Assembly (NCBI GenBank): GCA_014529385.2
Contig: CM043960.1
Coordinates: 38,105,281-38,169,280, forward strand
Origin: Adiantum capillus-veneris
Taxonomy: Eukaryota > Streptophyta > Polypodiopsida > Polypodiales > Pteridaceae
Direction: 5' to 3'
DNA length: 64,000 nt
Position 1 is the first letter of the stretch; every line of letters begins with the position of its first letter. This document shows positions 32,477-42,883 of the stretch, piece by piece. The position numbers were made by a program, and so were the translations under genes. The notes below the pieces were generated by a model. The model had not been told where the DNA came from. It did no database searches and worked only from the letters and a program-made list of their open reading frames with translations.

Positions 32477-33692
32477 CTAGCTCTTTAGCTGGTTGTGTCT
32501 CCATCTTAGAAAAGAAACTGAGGGGATCTCTATCTGTGCCTGCTCAGAAGTGCCTGCCTCCTCTTGGGTTTCTGGCCGTCCCTCTCTCAATAGCTGGTTG
32601 ACTCTTTTAAGTTCTGCTATTTCTTTCAGCAGCTCGTCTTCTCTTTGAACCCGCATCAAAGCCAGCTCTCTGTGCTGAGACTGCTCCAATTTAAGCTCCA
32701 GCTTGAGGTCTTTATTCTTCTTCTCTAATGCCTTGTAGACCTCGTGTGTGCCTTTGATCGAGGCCACTGTGGAATTTTCTCTGATTTTCCGCAGAAACAT
32801 TGCGTGATCATTTATTCTTTGCTCTGAGTACTATAGGGAGGCATTGGCTACATCTAGCTGAACGTGAATCTTCTAAATTGACAAGGTTGTAGTTAGAAGC
32901 TCATTTGGACTTCTGTCAGCTGTTCATCCTTTGATTTGCATGCATCTGACAATTTTGTAAGCAAATCACCAAGCTCCTCCATTTCTTTCTGCTGTTTATC
33001 TCTTGCGAGCTGATGTTGTTCAGCTTCCGTTTTCAAATCCTGCACTTGCCATTGTAGATCGGTGATGACGTGCGAGCAATCACCGATTCTAATTCTTTGG
33101 CCCTTGTGCTACAGCTAAGTGTTGCTAAGCGAAGTCGTTCAGTCATGTCGTGCGTTTGCTTAGCATACTCATTAACTTATAGGATCACTTCGTCATTTGA
33201 TTACCAATCCTTGTTTTGTGCCAGCTGACTTGATGTTTTTGTAGATTCTTGTGTGTCCTTTGGCGGCGTCACGACAGCTGGTTGCTGTTGCCTTTGTGGC
33301 TATGGCTGATCTCTTGCCGTTTTGTCATCCTGAGGCCTCATGGATGCCTCGTCCTTCTCTTGTTGTGTTGAGGTAGAGGGTGTTTCCTCGGCCTCCTGTT
33401 CTCTGGGTTACTCGGACTTTGTGTTGTCCTCTGATGGAGCAAGACTTGCTGCCCTTTCTGGCTCTTCGTCGTGCTCTTTTTGATGCTCTTGTGTAGATTC
33501 AGATGCCTCTCTTTGTTGAGGCTCTGTCTCCTTGGTGGGCTCAGGTTCTTTGGCTTTATCTACTAGTGAAGGTGGTGGGCTCGGCATGGGGTGATCATGC
33601 TGTTCAGAAACGGGTGAAGAAGGGTGGAGAGATACCTCACCCTGATCATGTTGTGCTGCTCCTTGTTTAGTTGTTTCCTCTGCTTGCTTTTG
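32477..33692 (-). pseudogene. region E unknown protein, coiled-coil part
   Basis: The frame 32800-32477 has strong heptads (YKALEKKNKDLKLELKLEQS and DELLKEIAELKRVNQLLREG), a probable long coiled coil. Further upstream to 33692 the - strand sequence stays rich in Gln/Glu/Ser codons but is broken by stops and frame changes. It is probably part of the same ancestral gene as the flanking segments. Confidence 0.5.
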
Positions 33693-34500
33693 CTATTCCG
33701 CAGCCTCTTTCGCTTTTCTCGACGCTTCTTGGGCTTCCTTTAGCTTCAAGGCTTCTGCTTCTTGATACATCTTTTCGAGGGATTCCGTGGGATTTTCAGT
33801 ATGCTTCCTAGTATGATGCTTGGTTCTTGGTCCTTTCAGCTCAATGGGTACCCACTTTGCTGGGTCCTTGCCTTGTGCTTGGTGGTTGCATTCGTAAGAT
33901 TGCTTCTCTCTTTCAAATCTAGCTTGCTTTTGTACAGGTTCCTCCTGGTGTGCTGCCATGACTTTTCTCTTCATTTCTTCCCGTCGTGCTCTTTTTTCCT
34001 CGTTATCTGAGCTTTCACTGCTGTGTCGTTCTGGCGAGCTCTCAGCCAACACTTTATCAGACTTGTATGATCTCTTGGTAGATCTTGTAGCTCAAGGAGA
34101 AGGTTGTGCTAACACTATACAAGTATTCTGATCTGGAGCAGGCAGTAAGTTGTCGGCCATGCTGATAGCATAGTATGCAATCCTGGTCAGAACCTCTGGT
34201 GCACCCAGATATGTGATTTTCCCTTCTTTCTTTGTCCCTTTCAATGTGGACAAAACATACTGTGCATGGTCAATTGGTTGCCTGGTGGTTGATTTGAGGA
34301 CTTGCGTAAAGGTTGTGGCAACCACATGATTTGGTGTTGTATACCTTGGTGGTCTTTTGGCAAGGAAGTGGAAATGCTGATGGTACAACCTTGCGGGCTT
34401 TTCCCCCTGTTTGTGGATGAGGTCGGCAAATGTTGCAGCATCGGTTTCCTTGGTGAAAGTACCTGCCATCTTTCTATCTCTTGCCCTCATTGTCATTCCT
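33693..34500 (-). pseudogene. region E unknown protein, central part
   Basis: Two frames in the same phase (34496-34092 and 34052-33693) separated by a single TAG. The first reads TFTKETDAATFADLIHKQGE, RPPRYTTPNHVVATTFTQVL and LTRIAYYAISMADNLLPAPD. The second is highly charged (SSDNEEKRARREEMKRKVMA; EKMYQEAEALKLKEAQEASR) and likely helical or disordered. No family recognised. Confidence 0.5.
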
Positions 34501-35165
34501 TCTGTGGGCAGTCTGAGTGATTACTATCTCCTTAGTAATCACTACTTCAATCTTATTCCCTTGTGGATTAGAGATCTGAGTGGTTCCATCTTCTTTGATC
34601 GTGGACAAAATCTCATAAGCCTTTTGGAAGTCCACTCCACACGGCTCTTGTTCATAGAAATCTTTGAGTCCTAGCCTTCGGTTGGCTTCTTTGGTCTCGG
34701 GCTTTGCAGCGACATTATACACTTCTTTGGGTAGAAGTTGCAGCTCTACTGATATCCTTCCTCGCTCTTGAATCTTCCGGTGAACACTGTGGTGTTATGC
34801 TCTTCAAGGTGTTCTCTTGAAAGATAGGTTGCTTTGGCGATTTTGACTGAGTCGGGGTCCAGTTGGTATGCTGGTAGCTCTTGCAACTTTTCTTTTGGGT
34901 TGAGGTTCTTCTTGGCCTTCTCTGCGGCTTGCATGGCTACTATTGAGTAAATAAAGTGTTGAGGTTCTTCTTGGTCTTCTTTGCGGCTTGCATGGCTACT
35001 ATTGAGTAAATAAAGAGTTGAAGTTAGCAAATTTGGCAGATTTTCTCTGAAATGTCCTTCAGTCTGAAATGCCGACAAATTTGGTCCAATTTGCCTCAAA
35101 TCAATTTTTGAACATGCATAGATGCATAAAAACATGTAAAGAACAAAATTATGAAGTCCAAACAA
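34474..35165 (-). pseudogene. region E unknown protein, N-terminal part
   Basis: The frame 35165-34746 ends with EKLQELPAYQLDPDSVKIAK and a shifted frame (34722-34474) continues LGLKDFYEQEPCGVDFQKAY then EILSTIKEDGTTQI. A 57-bp direct repeat (GTTGAGGTTCTTCTTGG...) at about 34901 and 34961 duplicates part of the coding sequence. Confidence 0.45.
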
Positions 35166-37202
35166 AAAATTGCAACAAAAGTAAATAGTCGCGATTATTT
35201 ACAGCTGAGTAATTTTTTTAACTTTTTGCAAATTTGACATTACAGGCTTGAAGTATATACCAAATAGATACTCTGAGTGAGATATGGGCTCATTTGGATG
35301 CATAGGATGAAAATGGTACCAAATTTAGGCTTTATGTTTCTGAAACAGTAGATGTAAAGAGATTTTGAGATTCTGAGCTCCAAATTTGTTCAAACTTGGC
35401 TAGGGGGCTTAGCATATCATGTAATTTGGATGTATGATGGCAAAATTGAAAATTTCTACCATTTTGGCCAAAAAGTAAATAATTGCGATTATTAACTTTT
35501 CTACCAAAATAAACTTTTTTGGGTACAACTTGGTTCTAGGCGTTGTATTGACCCTATGTTTGTGATATGGGTGATTTGGATCAAGAATGTGGCTCATAAC
35601 TCAGAATTTGGCTTGCAAAGACTTCTTTGCGTTTTTTGGTAATTTTCCAAGTTATATGTGATCATTTTGGCTCATACTTGAATTTTGGCATGTATTAGGT
35701 GTGTACAAGTGATAGGTGATGTGACGATGCAACTTTCAAGCAGAAATAGTGCAAAAGCAGATAAGCGTGATTATTTACAGAGCAGTCACATTTTTCTTGC
35801 AAAACTTAAATTTTTTGACCTAAACACATTCTATACACTTAAAACAAGTCCTAAATTGAATTTTGGTAAGGTTTGGTCTTGCCGACATCACTTTGTGCTT
35901 TGTCGACTCTGAAATCTCTGATTTTTGTGACTACACTGCCTATTGAGTTGGTTAGTCACCTTTAAGGCTATGGACTTGTCCGCAACATAGTCATGAGGCA
36001 ACTCATCCAATTTTGGCCCATTTGGAGTCAGTTTGACCCTGTATGTCGAATTTGACGCTTTATAGTCTTCGAGCCGTTTTCTGCTTTTCGAGGGCTTTCC
36101 TTGATTGATTTCATGAAACCAATCATATACATTGTATATAGACCTCGTAGGTAAACTGTCTATGGAGTCAGAACCCAATTCTGGCATCTGCAAAAAACCT
36201 AGCTTTTCTACTTGGGACCCCCTCGACCTTTGCCGAATGGTCAACTATTGCTATAGAAGTGTTCTAATATGTTGGGGCATGCTACAATTCAAATCTCATC
36301 CGATTTGGTTGAGCTGACAGACCGCTATGGTCGATTTTTGGTCGTAGGTCTTCGTGCACTGCTCGGATTCTAGGGTTTTTTCTAGGGGTTTAGACTAGCT
36401 ATCGGCCGTACAAAATGGATCATTGATGAGTAAAGAACTTACCCCTCATGTCTCGTGTGAGACGGCGATGAAAACGGACAACTGTAGACTCTGGAAAGTA
36501 CGCGCAAAGAAGTCGAAATGCTCTCTCTTCAAAGGCAACAAGTGGAAATGAGGTGATTTTAGCCTACCGTGGGTATCTATACTCGAACTTCCCAAACCAA
36601 TTTTTCCCAGATTCCTCTGTTAGTCCTACTAAGCCGTGAAATCTATATTAGACTCAAAAATTTCCCCAATCGGATTCTTGTAGCTCATTCTGCAAGAATT
36701 CTGCAAAAGTAGGTCTGGCCGCCTAATTTAGGCTTTCCGCTTCCATCTTCCGATTTGATTGAAATTTTTTGTGCTTGTCCGCCTTGACTTTTTGATCACC
36801 ACCGTGTCTTCAGCTTTTTCATATGAGCTCCTTTGCTATTTATTATTAAATTTTGACTCATTTATTGAAAAAATAAAAGAAAATAACAAAATGCGCTAAA
36901 AAAAAGCAAAGTAAAAATCCAATAATTAAGATAACCCATTGAAAAACATAGCTTTATCGTTTTTTGTTGGATTTATCCATTTTTGAGTCTCAATATCAAG
37001 AAAAATGATAAAAAATAACCAAAAAGGACTATTTTTTGATGATTTTCTGATAATATATACACTATTTACACTCATCGAGGAGATATTATCCGTTAAGTCT
37101 CCCCTGTTGATGATATATAGGGCATTATTATTTAATTTTGCAAAAAATCACACGTTAACATCAAACTTTTTTCCTCCCTCTTCAAACATTGCCCTTAATT
37201 AC
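35166..37202. other. long AT-rich spacer in region E
   Basis: Mostly non-coding. A - strand frame at 36244-35888 (LPTRSIYNVYDWFHEINQGK) is open for 118 codons and could be an exon of the unknown gene. No repeats with the LTRs were seen. Confidence 0.4.
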
Positions 37203-37558
37203 TTAGTACTCTTCCACCCCTCGTAGATGGCGTACTCCGGGACGACTGTGTGCATGGGTTGAACAATTGTGCGTATGCATAGCTGTGGTTGGCTCTACCA
37301 TGCTTTGAAGATGAATGTGGCTCAAACCATTATGCTGTGCAACAGGTGGGTCTTGAGTGATTAACTCAAGGGTTTCTGATGTCGAGGCTTGTTGTTGCTG
37401 TCTTCCAAAGAGCAAATCTTGTAGCTTGTGTGCTCTTTGCTTGGTTGTACCATCAGGATGCTTTAGAACATAGATTTCCTGAGCTTTTGTTACCAATAAT
37501 GAGTGTTGTCGAGTTTTTACTCGCCATTGATATCTTTGGTTGTCTCGGTCATAATGGT
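37203..37558 (-). pseudogene. unassigned Gln-rich coding remnant, cut by a solo LTR
   Basis: The - strand frame reads QRYQWRVKTRQHSLLVTKAQ and LLFGRQQQQASTSETLELIT. The frame upstream continues on the other side of the solo LTR (37756 onward). Function unknown. Confidence 0.4.
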
Positions 37559-37755
37559 TGTTACCATATAAATACCGCCGGGGCATTTTTTCCCTCTTTA
37601 GGAGGTTTTCCCCCCCGAGCATTGTATATACGTCCATCACCTAGGGCTATCTATCTTTCCATTGCACACTAAGTAATACACTCTCTATTGTGTGCCTTGA
37701 GCTTCCTTGATCTTCTCCAAGCTGTGTGTGTTTCGCTGCAACCCTAATTCCAACA
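37559..37755 (+). repeat. solo LTR of Copia family A
   Basis: 197 bp, TGTTACCATATA ... CCAACA, with an internal loss of about 30 bp near 37570 relative to A1. It is flanked by a perfect 5-bp duplication ATGGT (37554-37558 and 37756-37760). This is the expected product of LTR-LTR recombination that removed the element body. Confidence 0.95.
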
Positions 37756-37989
37756 ATGGTGTGGTTGAGGTTTCTGAGACTTAACTTTCCATTGCTTGAT
37801 TGGTTTTGCAGTTTACGGGGATGGTAAATGCTCCTTTTTCTTCCAAATCCATTTTGTTTTAGGTTCCCTTCTTGGAGAAGTGTATCTCTGTGTTTTGACT
37901 CTCGGAACCGTCTTTGGTTTTGTCGATGATGTTTTGGGCACAGAATGCGGCAGTGGTTCTGGCATCATTCTTTTGAGTTGCTTTAGCCT

Positions 37990-38160
37990 CGGCCCACTTA
38001 GTCAAATAATATGTAGCTATAATAGTATATTGAGCTTGGTTTCTATTAGCAGGTGGCTGTATTGGCCCAACAAAGTTTATACCCCATGTTGCGAAATCTC
38101 TAGCTCCCATCATTGGTCTTAAGGGCATGCTATCTACTCGTGTTGGCATTTTTGCTCGTT
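37990..38160 (-). pseudogene. Ty3/Gypsy integrase core relic
   Basis: The - strand reads MGARDFATWGINFVGPIQPP and TIIATYYLTKWAEAKATQ. This is the start of a Ty3 integrase core (WGIDFVGPI...ATDYLTKWAEA). Both the first Asp (now Asn) and the Asp of ATDYLTKW (now Tyr) are replaced. The frame diverges from integrase after TTAAFCAQNI, so the second half is deleted. Confidence 0.82.
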
Positions 38161-39156
38161 GACAATGACAATCGGGGAGGGAGTAGGAAGCGCGAGAAGG
38201 AGAGGAGTGAGCACCGTTAGCTCACGCTGTGTATTTCATTATCCAAAACTTAACAATAACTTACAAAAATTGGCTTTTATACCTTAGCCAAGGTTTTTGC
38301 CCGGGGGATTCACTCTATATACAAAACAGGACGCCACCTGCAAGGGGACAACTTTGATAAAACCCCTATATACGACTCGTATTAGGAAATATGACCCCTC
38401 TTTCTACGCTTATACAAAAGTCAACGCAGAAAACTATCATACCCCTATCTTACATATAAAATTTACGTCTCACATGATCTAACTTAGTAAAACTAGTCAA
38501 AGAGTGTGTAGCATAGTGACTAGCAATGTACTAAGGAACCACTTCAGTTGATAACTAGATGTACCCTCAATGTGTCTTAGTTTGAGTTTCAAACTGTGCC
38601 CGTTCAGCCTGTACTCTAGCTACTCATCCAATTCTGATCCATCTAAATTACTCAAGAAACATGGTATAAAGTCGTGTTAGGTTCCCCGTATAAATTTGCA
38701 TCTATACAAATTCTTTATAGCCTCCATCCTTCAACAAATACAAATTCTTTATAGCCTCCATCCCTCAACAAATAAACTATAATAACAAAACAAGAAATTG
38801 ATACAAAGCAGTGTTGGTTCTTACATGTATCTTGGTAGCTATTGACTCACAAGTTTGAGGGAAGACTCTTTTGGGAAGCCATGATTTTGAAACACAAAAA
38901 CTTCCTCTCATTTTTCCACTTTCTCACTTCCCTCCCTAAATATGATATCCCCTCCCTTATTTTTTAGCTTAGGAGATAAATTATTGGGGGCCTACCCCTA
39001 ACTTATACGCTTATGTAACTTGTAAAAAAAAACCCCTTCCCTACACTTACGTGGTGCAGTAAGTTTTCCATGGTGAATCCCCCGGGGGTTTTTGGTGGTC
39101 AAAACTAATAATCTGGGAGTTCTACCAAAGATGAGTAATAACAGGTTAACACAATC
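38161..39156. other. non-coding, with one short tandem duplication
   Basis: No gene seen. Two near-perfect 34-bp units (ACAAATTCTTTATAGCCTCC...) lie in tandem at 38705-38772. Confidence 0.5.
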
Positions 39157-39292
39157 TGGAAGCTTGTAGCCCCAGCTCATTACTTACAGAGTTTATTCGA
39201 GAAACTAGGAGTTACAATATTTTCGATTTATCAAATAAGTGTTTTACAATGAAACTCCGAAAAATGGTATCCGTGTTAGCTTGCTGCTAACA
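39157..39292 (-). repeat. LTR-like 136-bp repeat of region E (5' copy)
   Basis: TGGAAGCTTGTAGCCCCAGC ... GCTGCTAACA, a diverged partner of 31276-31425. No convincing primer-binding site lies to its left and the two copies share no target duplication (CCTTC and AGATG), so the pair may not be ends of a single insertion. Confidence 0.7.
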
Positions 39293-40325
39293 AGATGCAA
39301 CCATAGCTGTGTGGTGGATGACTTCGATGGTAGAACCAAGCCATTGGGAGTTGACATACTTGGCCATTTCTTCAAGTAATCCCGCACAAAATTGTTGCTT
39401 TTTCTCAATGAAGTCTATCTTCTGAAAGACTGCAGCTTTGAGATGTAAATCCCAAAACTTGTCTACATATTTGTGGATAGACTCGTTGGAAAGAACCTTC
39501 AAACTCCGCCATTCGGTGAGCACTTTATCTTTGGCATCGCTTACAAGGAATTGCTTCATGATGAAAACTTGTAGAGTTTTCAATGTCTTTGGAGCTTTGC
39601 CATTCCCACAAAGACTAGCCCACCATCGACGGGTAGATTTTCAAAAGTGCAGTCCAAAGGCTGCATCAAATTGTTGGATGAAGGCCAATACTTTGTGAGT
39701 AGTACCAAAGGTGCCATCATAGGTGAGAAAAGAGATACTCTTTCCTCCCTCTTTGAACTTCTTAAGCTTGTGCGGACTTTTCCAAGAAGGATAAGATTTG
39801 CGATGTTTTGTGCTCTTGTATTCTCTAGGAGAACACCTGCTGCTTTCATCGAAAGAGGAGGAAGGTGATGAAGAAGGTGAAGATTGTGACCTCTTTCTCG
39901 CCTTTTTCTTCCTTTTTTTCGTCTCTTCCCTTTCAGAGTGACAAGGCGAAGGACTATAGGATGATCTTTTCCTCTTGGGAGGAGTTGGGGATCGTCGAGA
40001 CCGCCATCTTTGTGGAGCCATCATAGGAATTCGGAGATTCACTTCTTTCTCATTCAATGGATTCCTCCTCTTCTCTTATTGAAGAGAGTCTTCTTGTGGA
40101 AGTCTCAACAAGAGGCTTCCTAAGCTCTCTCTCTTCTTGGAGAGATAGGGAAATCCCATACGCACGAAGTTGTTGGATAACTTTGGCTTGCAAGGCAGGG
40201 TAGGCCATAGCTTGTTGCAACCTACTAACAAGATAATTCACAAACATTGGGGCATCATCAACACCTTCATGTGAAAAATCAAAGTTGTCAATATTCATTC
40301 TACTCTCTTTATTATTGTCAGGCAT
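39293..40325 (-). pseudogene. Gypsy F gag, truncated by the region E repeat
   Basis: From ATG at 40325 the - strand reads MFVNYLVSRLQQAMAYPALQ, then an Arg/Ser-rich basic stretch (RSRRSPTPPKRKRSSYSPSP), then a capsid core: SISFLTYDGTFGTTHKVLAF with IQQFDAAFGLHF, and WRSLKVLSNESIHKYVDKFW. This is a Retrotrans_gag domain. At least two frameshifts break it (near 40055 and 39583). It is cut at 39293 where the LTR-like repeat starts, so protease and pol are lost. Confidence 0.82.
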
Positions 40326-40687
40326 GCTAGCTAAACTTATGTGTATGCTACTTTGTGCTTCGGTATCCTCAAAAACCTTAGTTTCTACTCTTCTTTGCCT
40401 TTGAGAATTAATTTTTAAGCAGCCACACCCATGGTTTCGAGACCTTTGATTGCAAAGAGTAGTGGAGAGGGTCTAACATTGCTTGGTTGATTATGGTTCC
40501 TGTTGAGCTTGCTAATAGCTCAATAATGGTTAAGCCAAAGGAAAGCCCCAAGAGACTCCATTATTAAGTCTATAGCTCCCAATGGTGTACCTAAAACTAA
40601 GTCCTTTTCACCCTCTTGCAATGAACAGGTCCAACCTTTCATGGAAAACTTTAGGACCTCTCTTCTTAAGCAAGAAAAGAGAAACCA

Positions 40688-40703
40688 ATAGCTCTAATAC
40701 CAA
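40688..40703 (-). other. primer-binding site of Gypsy F
   Basis: - strand TTGGTATTAGAGCTAT, complementary to initiator-Met tRNA with one mismatch, immediately next to the LTR end at 40704. Confidence 0.8.
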
Positions 40704-41100
40704 TGTAATGGAATATGGCTATAACATTGATTGTAGCAAAAATTGGAATTCTGATAGTGAGCATTTCCTTAAGAGAATTCTTAAAGAGCATAAGAAGAAT
40801 AATTGATCAAAGGTAGAAAAATAAAAATTACACCTAATTAGCTTAGCATGAACAATACTTGTAAAAGAGAGAGAGAAAGGGTTAGAGAAATTGACAACAT
40901 TTGAGGACCGGATTTACTTGGAGCCGGTTCCCCCTCCAAAAGGCTTTTGTATTATAGCTTCTTCCATAAAGAAAGACTTGGTACAATACAAGCTTTGTGT
41001 TCCTTGAGACCTTGATGGTGCAATGAAGATAGAGAGCTTCATACACCACAATTATGCCCGTAACTTAATCTAATGAAAGCATTAACTTTTCCTCGGCCTC
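40704..41100 (-). repeat. 5' LTR of Gypsy F, outer end not fixed
   Basis: The inner boundary (TGTAATGG on the + strand) is set by the primer-binding site. No partner LTR is present, so the outer end could lie anywhere up to 41580. A possible TATA-like TATAATAC lies on the - strand near 40955. Confidence 0.5.
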
Positions 41101-41580
41101 AGTCCCAATACCTCAAACACCTTCGAACGTGGAGAGAGCTAGCAGGGAATGAGGGTACTAAACAAGGACATAGATTCACATCAACCACCTAGGAATAATG
41201 TAAACATGTAAAGAGTGCATTGAGTACTGCGATACTTAAGTTGAATTGCCAAACTATGAGAAAAGAAGTGCGTGAGGAAAACATGTGGCTAAACTAAAGG
41301 AAGCATTGACAAACTCAAAAAATACAAAATTCATCAACATACTAAAAATTGAATTGCACTACCAACTTGGTAATCGTGTACCGCTGTCATCGAATTGTGC
41401 AAGATGAGGAACAATGTTTGAATCAAGCTACATAAAAGCAATGTGAATAGTTAAACATTTTGTCTTGCAGTTAGGTGCAAAGTGAAAATGATAAATATAT
41501 AGTGCACGTCATGAAAAGGTGTACAAAAGTATGGTGGGAGTTGGCACTGTGGTCTCTCCAAAAATTATAAGAAATAGAAG
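41101..41580. other. no recognisable gene
   Basis: Either the outer part of the Gypsy F LTR or anonymous sequence. It ends in CCATG, the target site of Copia G. Confidence 0.4.
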
Positions 41581-41585
41581 CCATG

Positions 41586-41786
41586 TGTTGGGGTATAAAG
41601 CCCAATGTGGTCACCCAGGTAAGTGGGCGGGCCACCAGGTATGTACACATATTCTTTTGTAAAACCTAATAAGAACTCACTATGCTCTACACATTACAGT
41701 AGAGCGAGTTCACCATATCGTCGTGCTCTTCTTCTCGCACTCTCTCTCTCTCTCTCTCGCGTCGCACTTCCACTCGTACTCCTTCA
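41586..41786 (+). repeat. 5' LTR of Copia G
   Basis: TGTTGGGGTATAAAGCCC ... CTCCTTCA, 201 bp. Contains a (CT)n run near 41740-41758. Confidence 0.97.
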
Positions 41787-41788
41787 AC

Positions 41789-41800
41789 TGGTATCAGAGC
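41789..41800 (+). other. primer-binding site of Copia G
   Basis: TGGTATCAGAGC, an exact initiator-Met tRNA complement, two bases after the LTR. Confidence 0.95.
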
Positions 41801-42883
41801 TCAGATCGAGGCTCGGGGCAGCACTGCAGGAGGCTAGAGTCACCAGCTCAGATTGGAGTGAAATTCGACAGGCGAAGACACGGCCCCAAATACTATGGGA
41901 GATTCTGAAGGGCTTGGTGTTCTCAAAATTTCATTCTGAGGTCATCTCGGCCACCGTTCGGCTTCGACAAAGGTCTGCGCAGGCCATTTTCGACTACGTG
42001 GTCTCGGCGGGTGCAGATCCGACTCTACAAATTTGGGGTTTTCGGCCTACGACTGCATGTGCTGAGGATATCGACACTCCTAGAGTGTTGATTTGTGGTT
42101 GTCTACACATCGAAGGACGGCTCACAGTTCTTGGAGGTGTGTCAAATACGACACGGGCGCATCTACACACAGTCTGTAGGCGACATCCACTAGTTCATCA
42201 GGTAGCTTGTGTTTGCTGCTTGATATTCCAGATTTCATCCTGACATTGCAGGTACTTCCACATGGGATGTATTGTCAGAGATTATGTATGTCTGTTGAGG
42301 GTTTGCTGGCTGTGAGTCACGCAACAAACAACCGCCGCAGCGGTTACAGCATACAGTGGGAAATTTGTGGATGTATGACTTTGTGGGAAGTCTATGTACT
42401 GTCAGATTTACTGCAGCCTTTGTTGAGGGTCGAGTGAGGTTTTATTGAGCTGGGGGATTCTCGAATGTTGAGATCCTTTCGATGATACAGGTCTTGGAGC
42501 GATCCCTCGAGCACCCTTAGATAGGCAGCTAGGATGTATTGACTGTGAGTTAGACAGTTGGGATTGCATCTTTGCTTTACTGCCGTTGAGGCATTGTCAC
42601 AGTCTATGCTTACAGGACAGTGACAGGACAGTCAGAGACAGTACAGGTGCAGGACAGGTTTACCCGCAGCTTACAGTGTCAGAGAGACAGTGTTTTTGAG
42701 CTGTTTTTGGTCTGTTTTTTGAGTACACCAGAGCCATTTTACAAAGGAGACTCTGCCGAAATTTATGCAGAATCTGAAGCTTTCTTGGTTCATTTGACAG
42801 GTTGATATTGGTTCAGAGGTCAGTTTACAGGGGAAACTCTGCCGAATTTTTCCCAGGAAAGTAAACCACTGTGAAGTGTAGCT
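41801..42883 (+). other. untranslated leader of Copia G, about 1.1 kb
   Basis: Between the primer-binding site and the gag start. It has short open frames, including one beginning inside the LTR at 41623, but none shows a domain; they are best read as leader. Confidence 0.7.

Noticed and set aside
31276-39292. A single intact element E with certain boundaries
   Set aside because: The paired repeats share no target duplication and the right one lacks a primer-binding site, so I annotated the parts separately.
41623-42243. 206-codon frame starting in the Copia G 5' LTR
   Set aside because: It starts inside the LTR, covers the primer-binding site and leader, and shows no domain. The gag-pol frame on the same strand explains the element.
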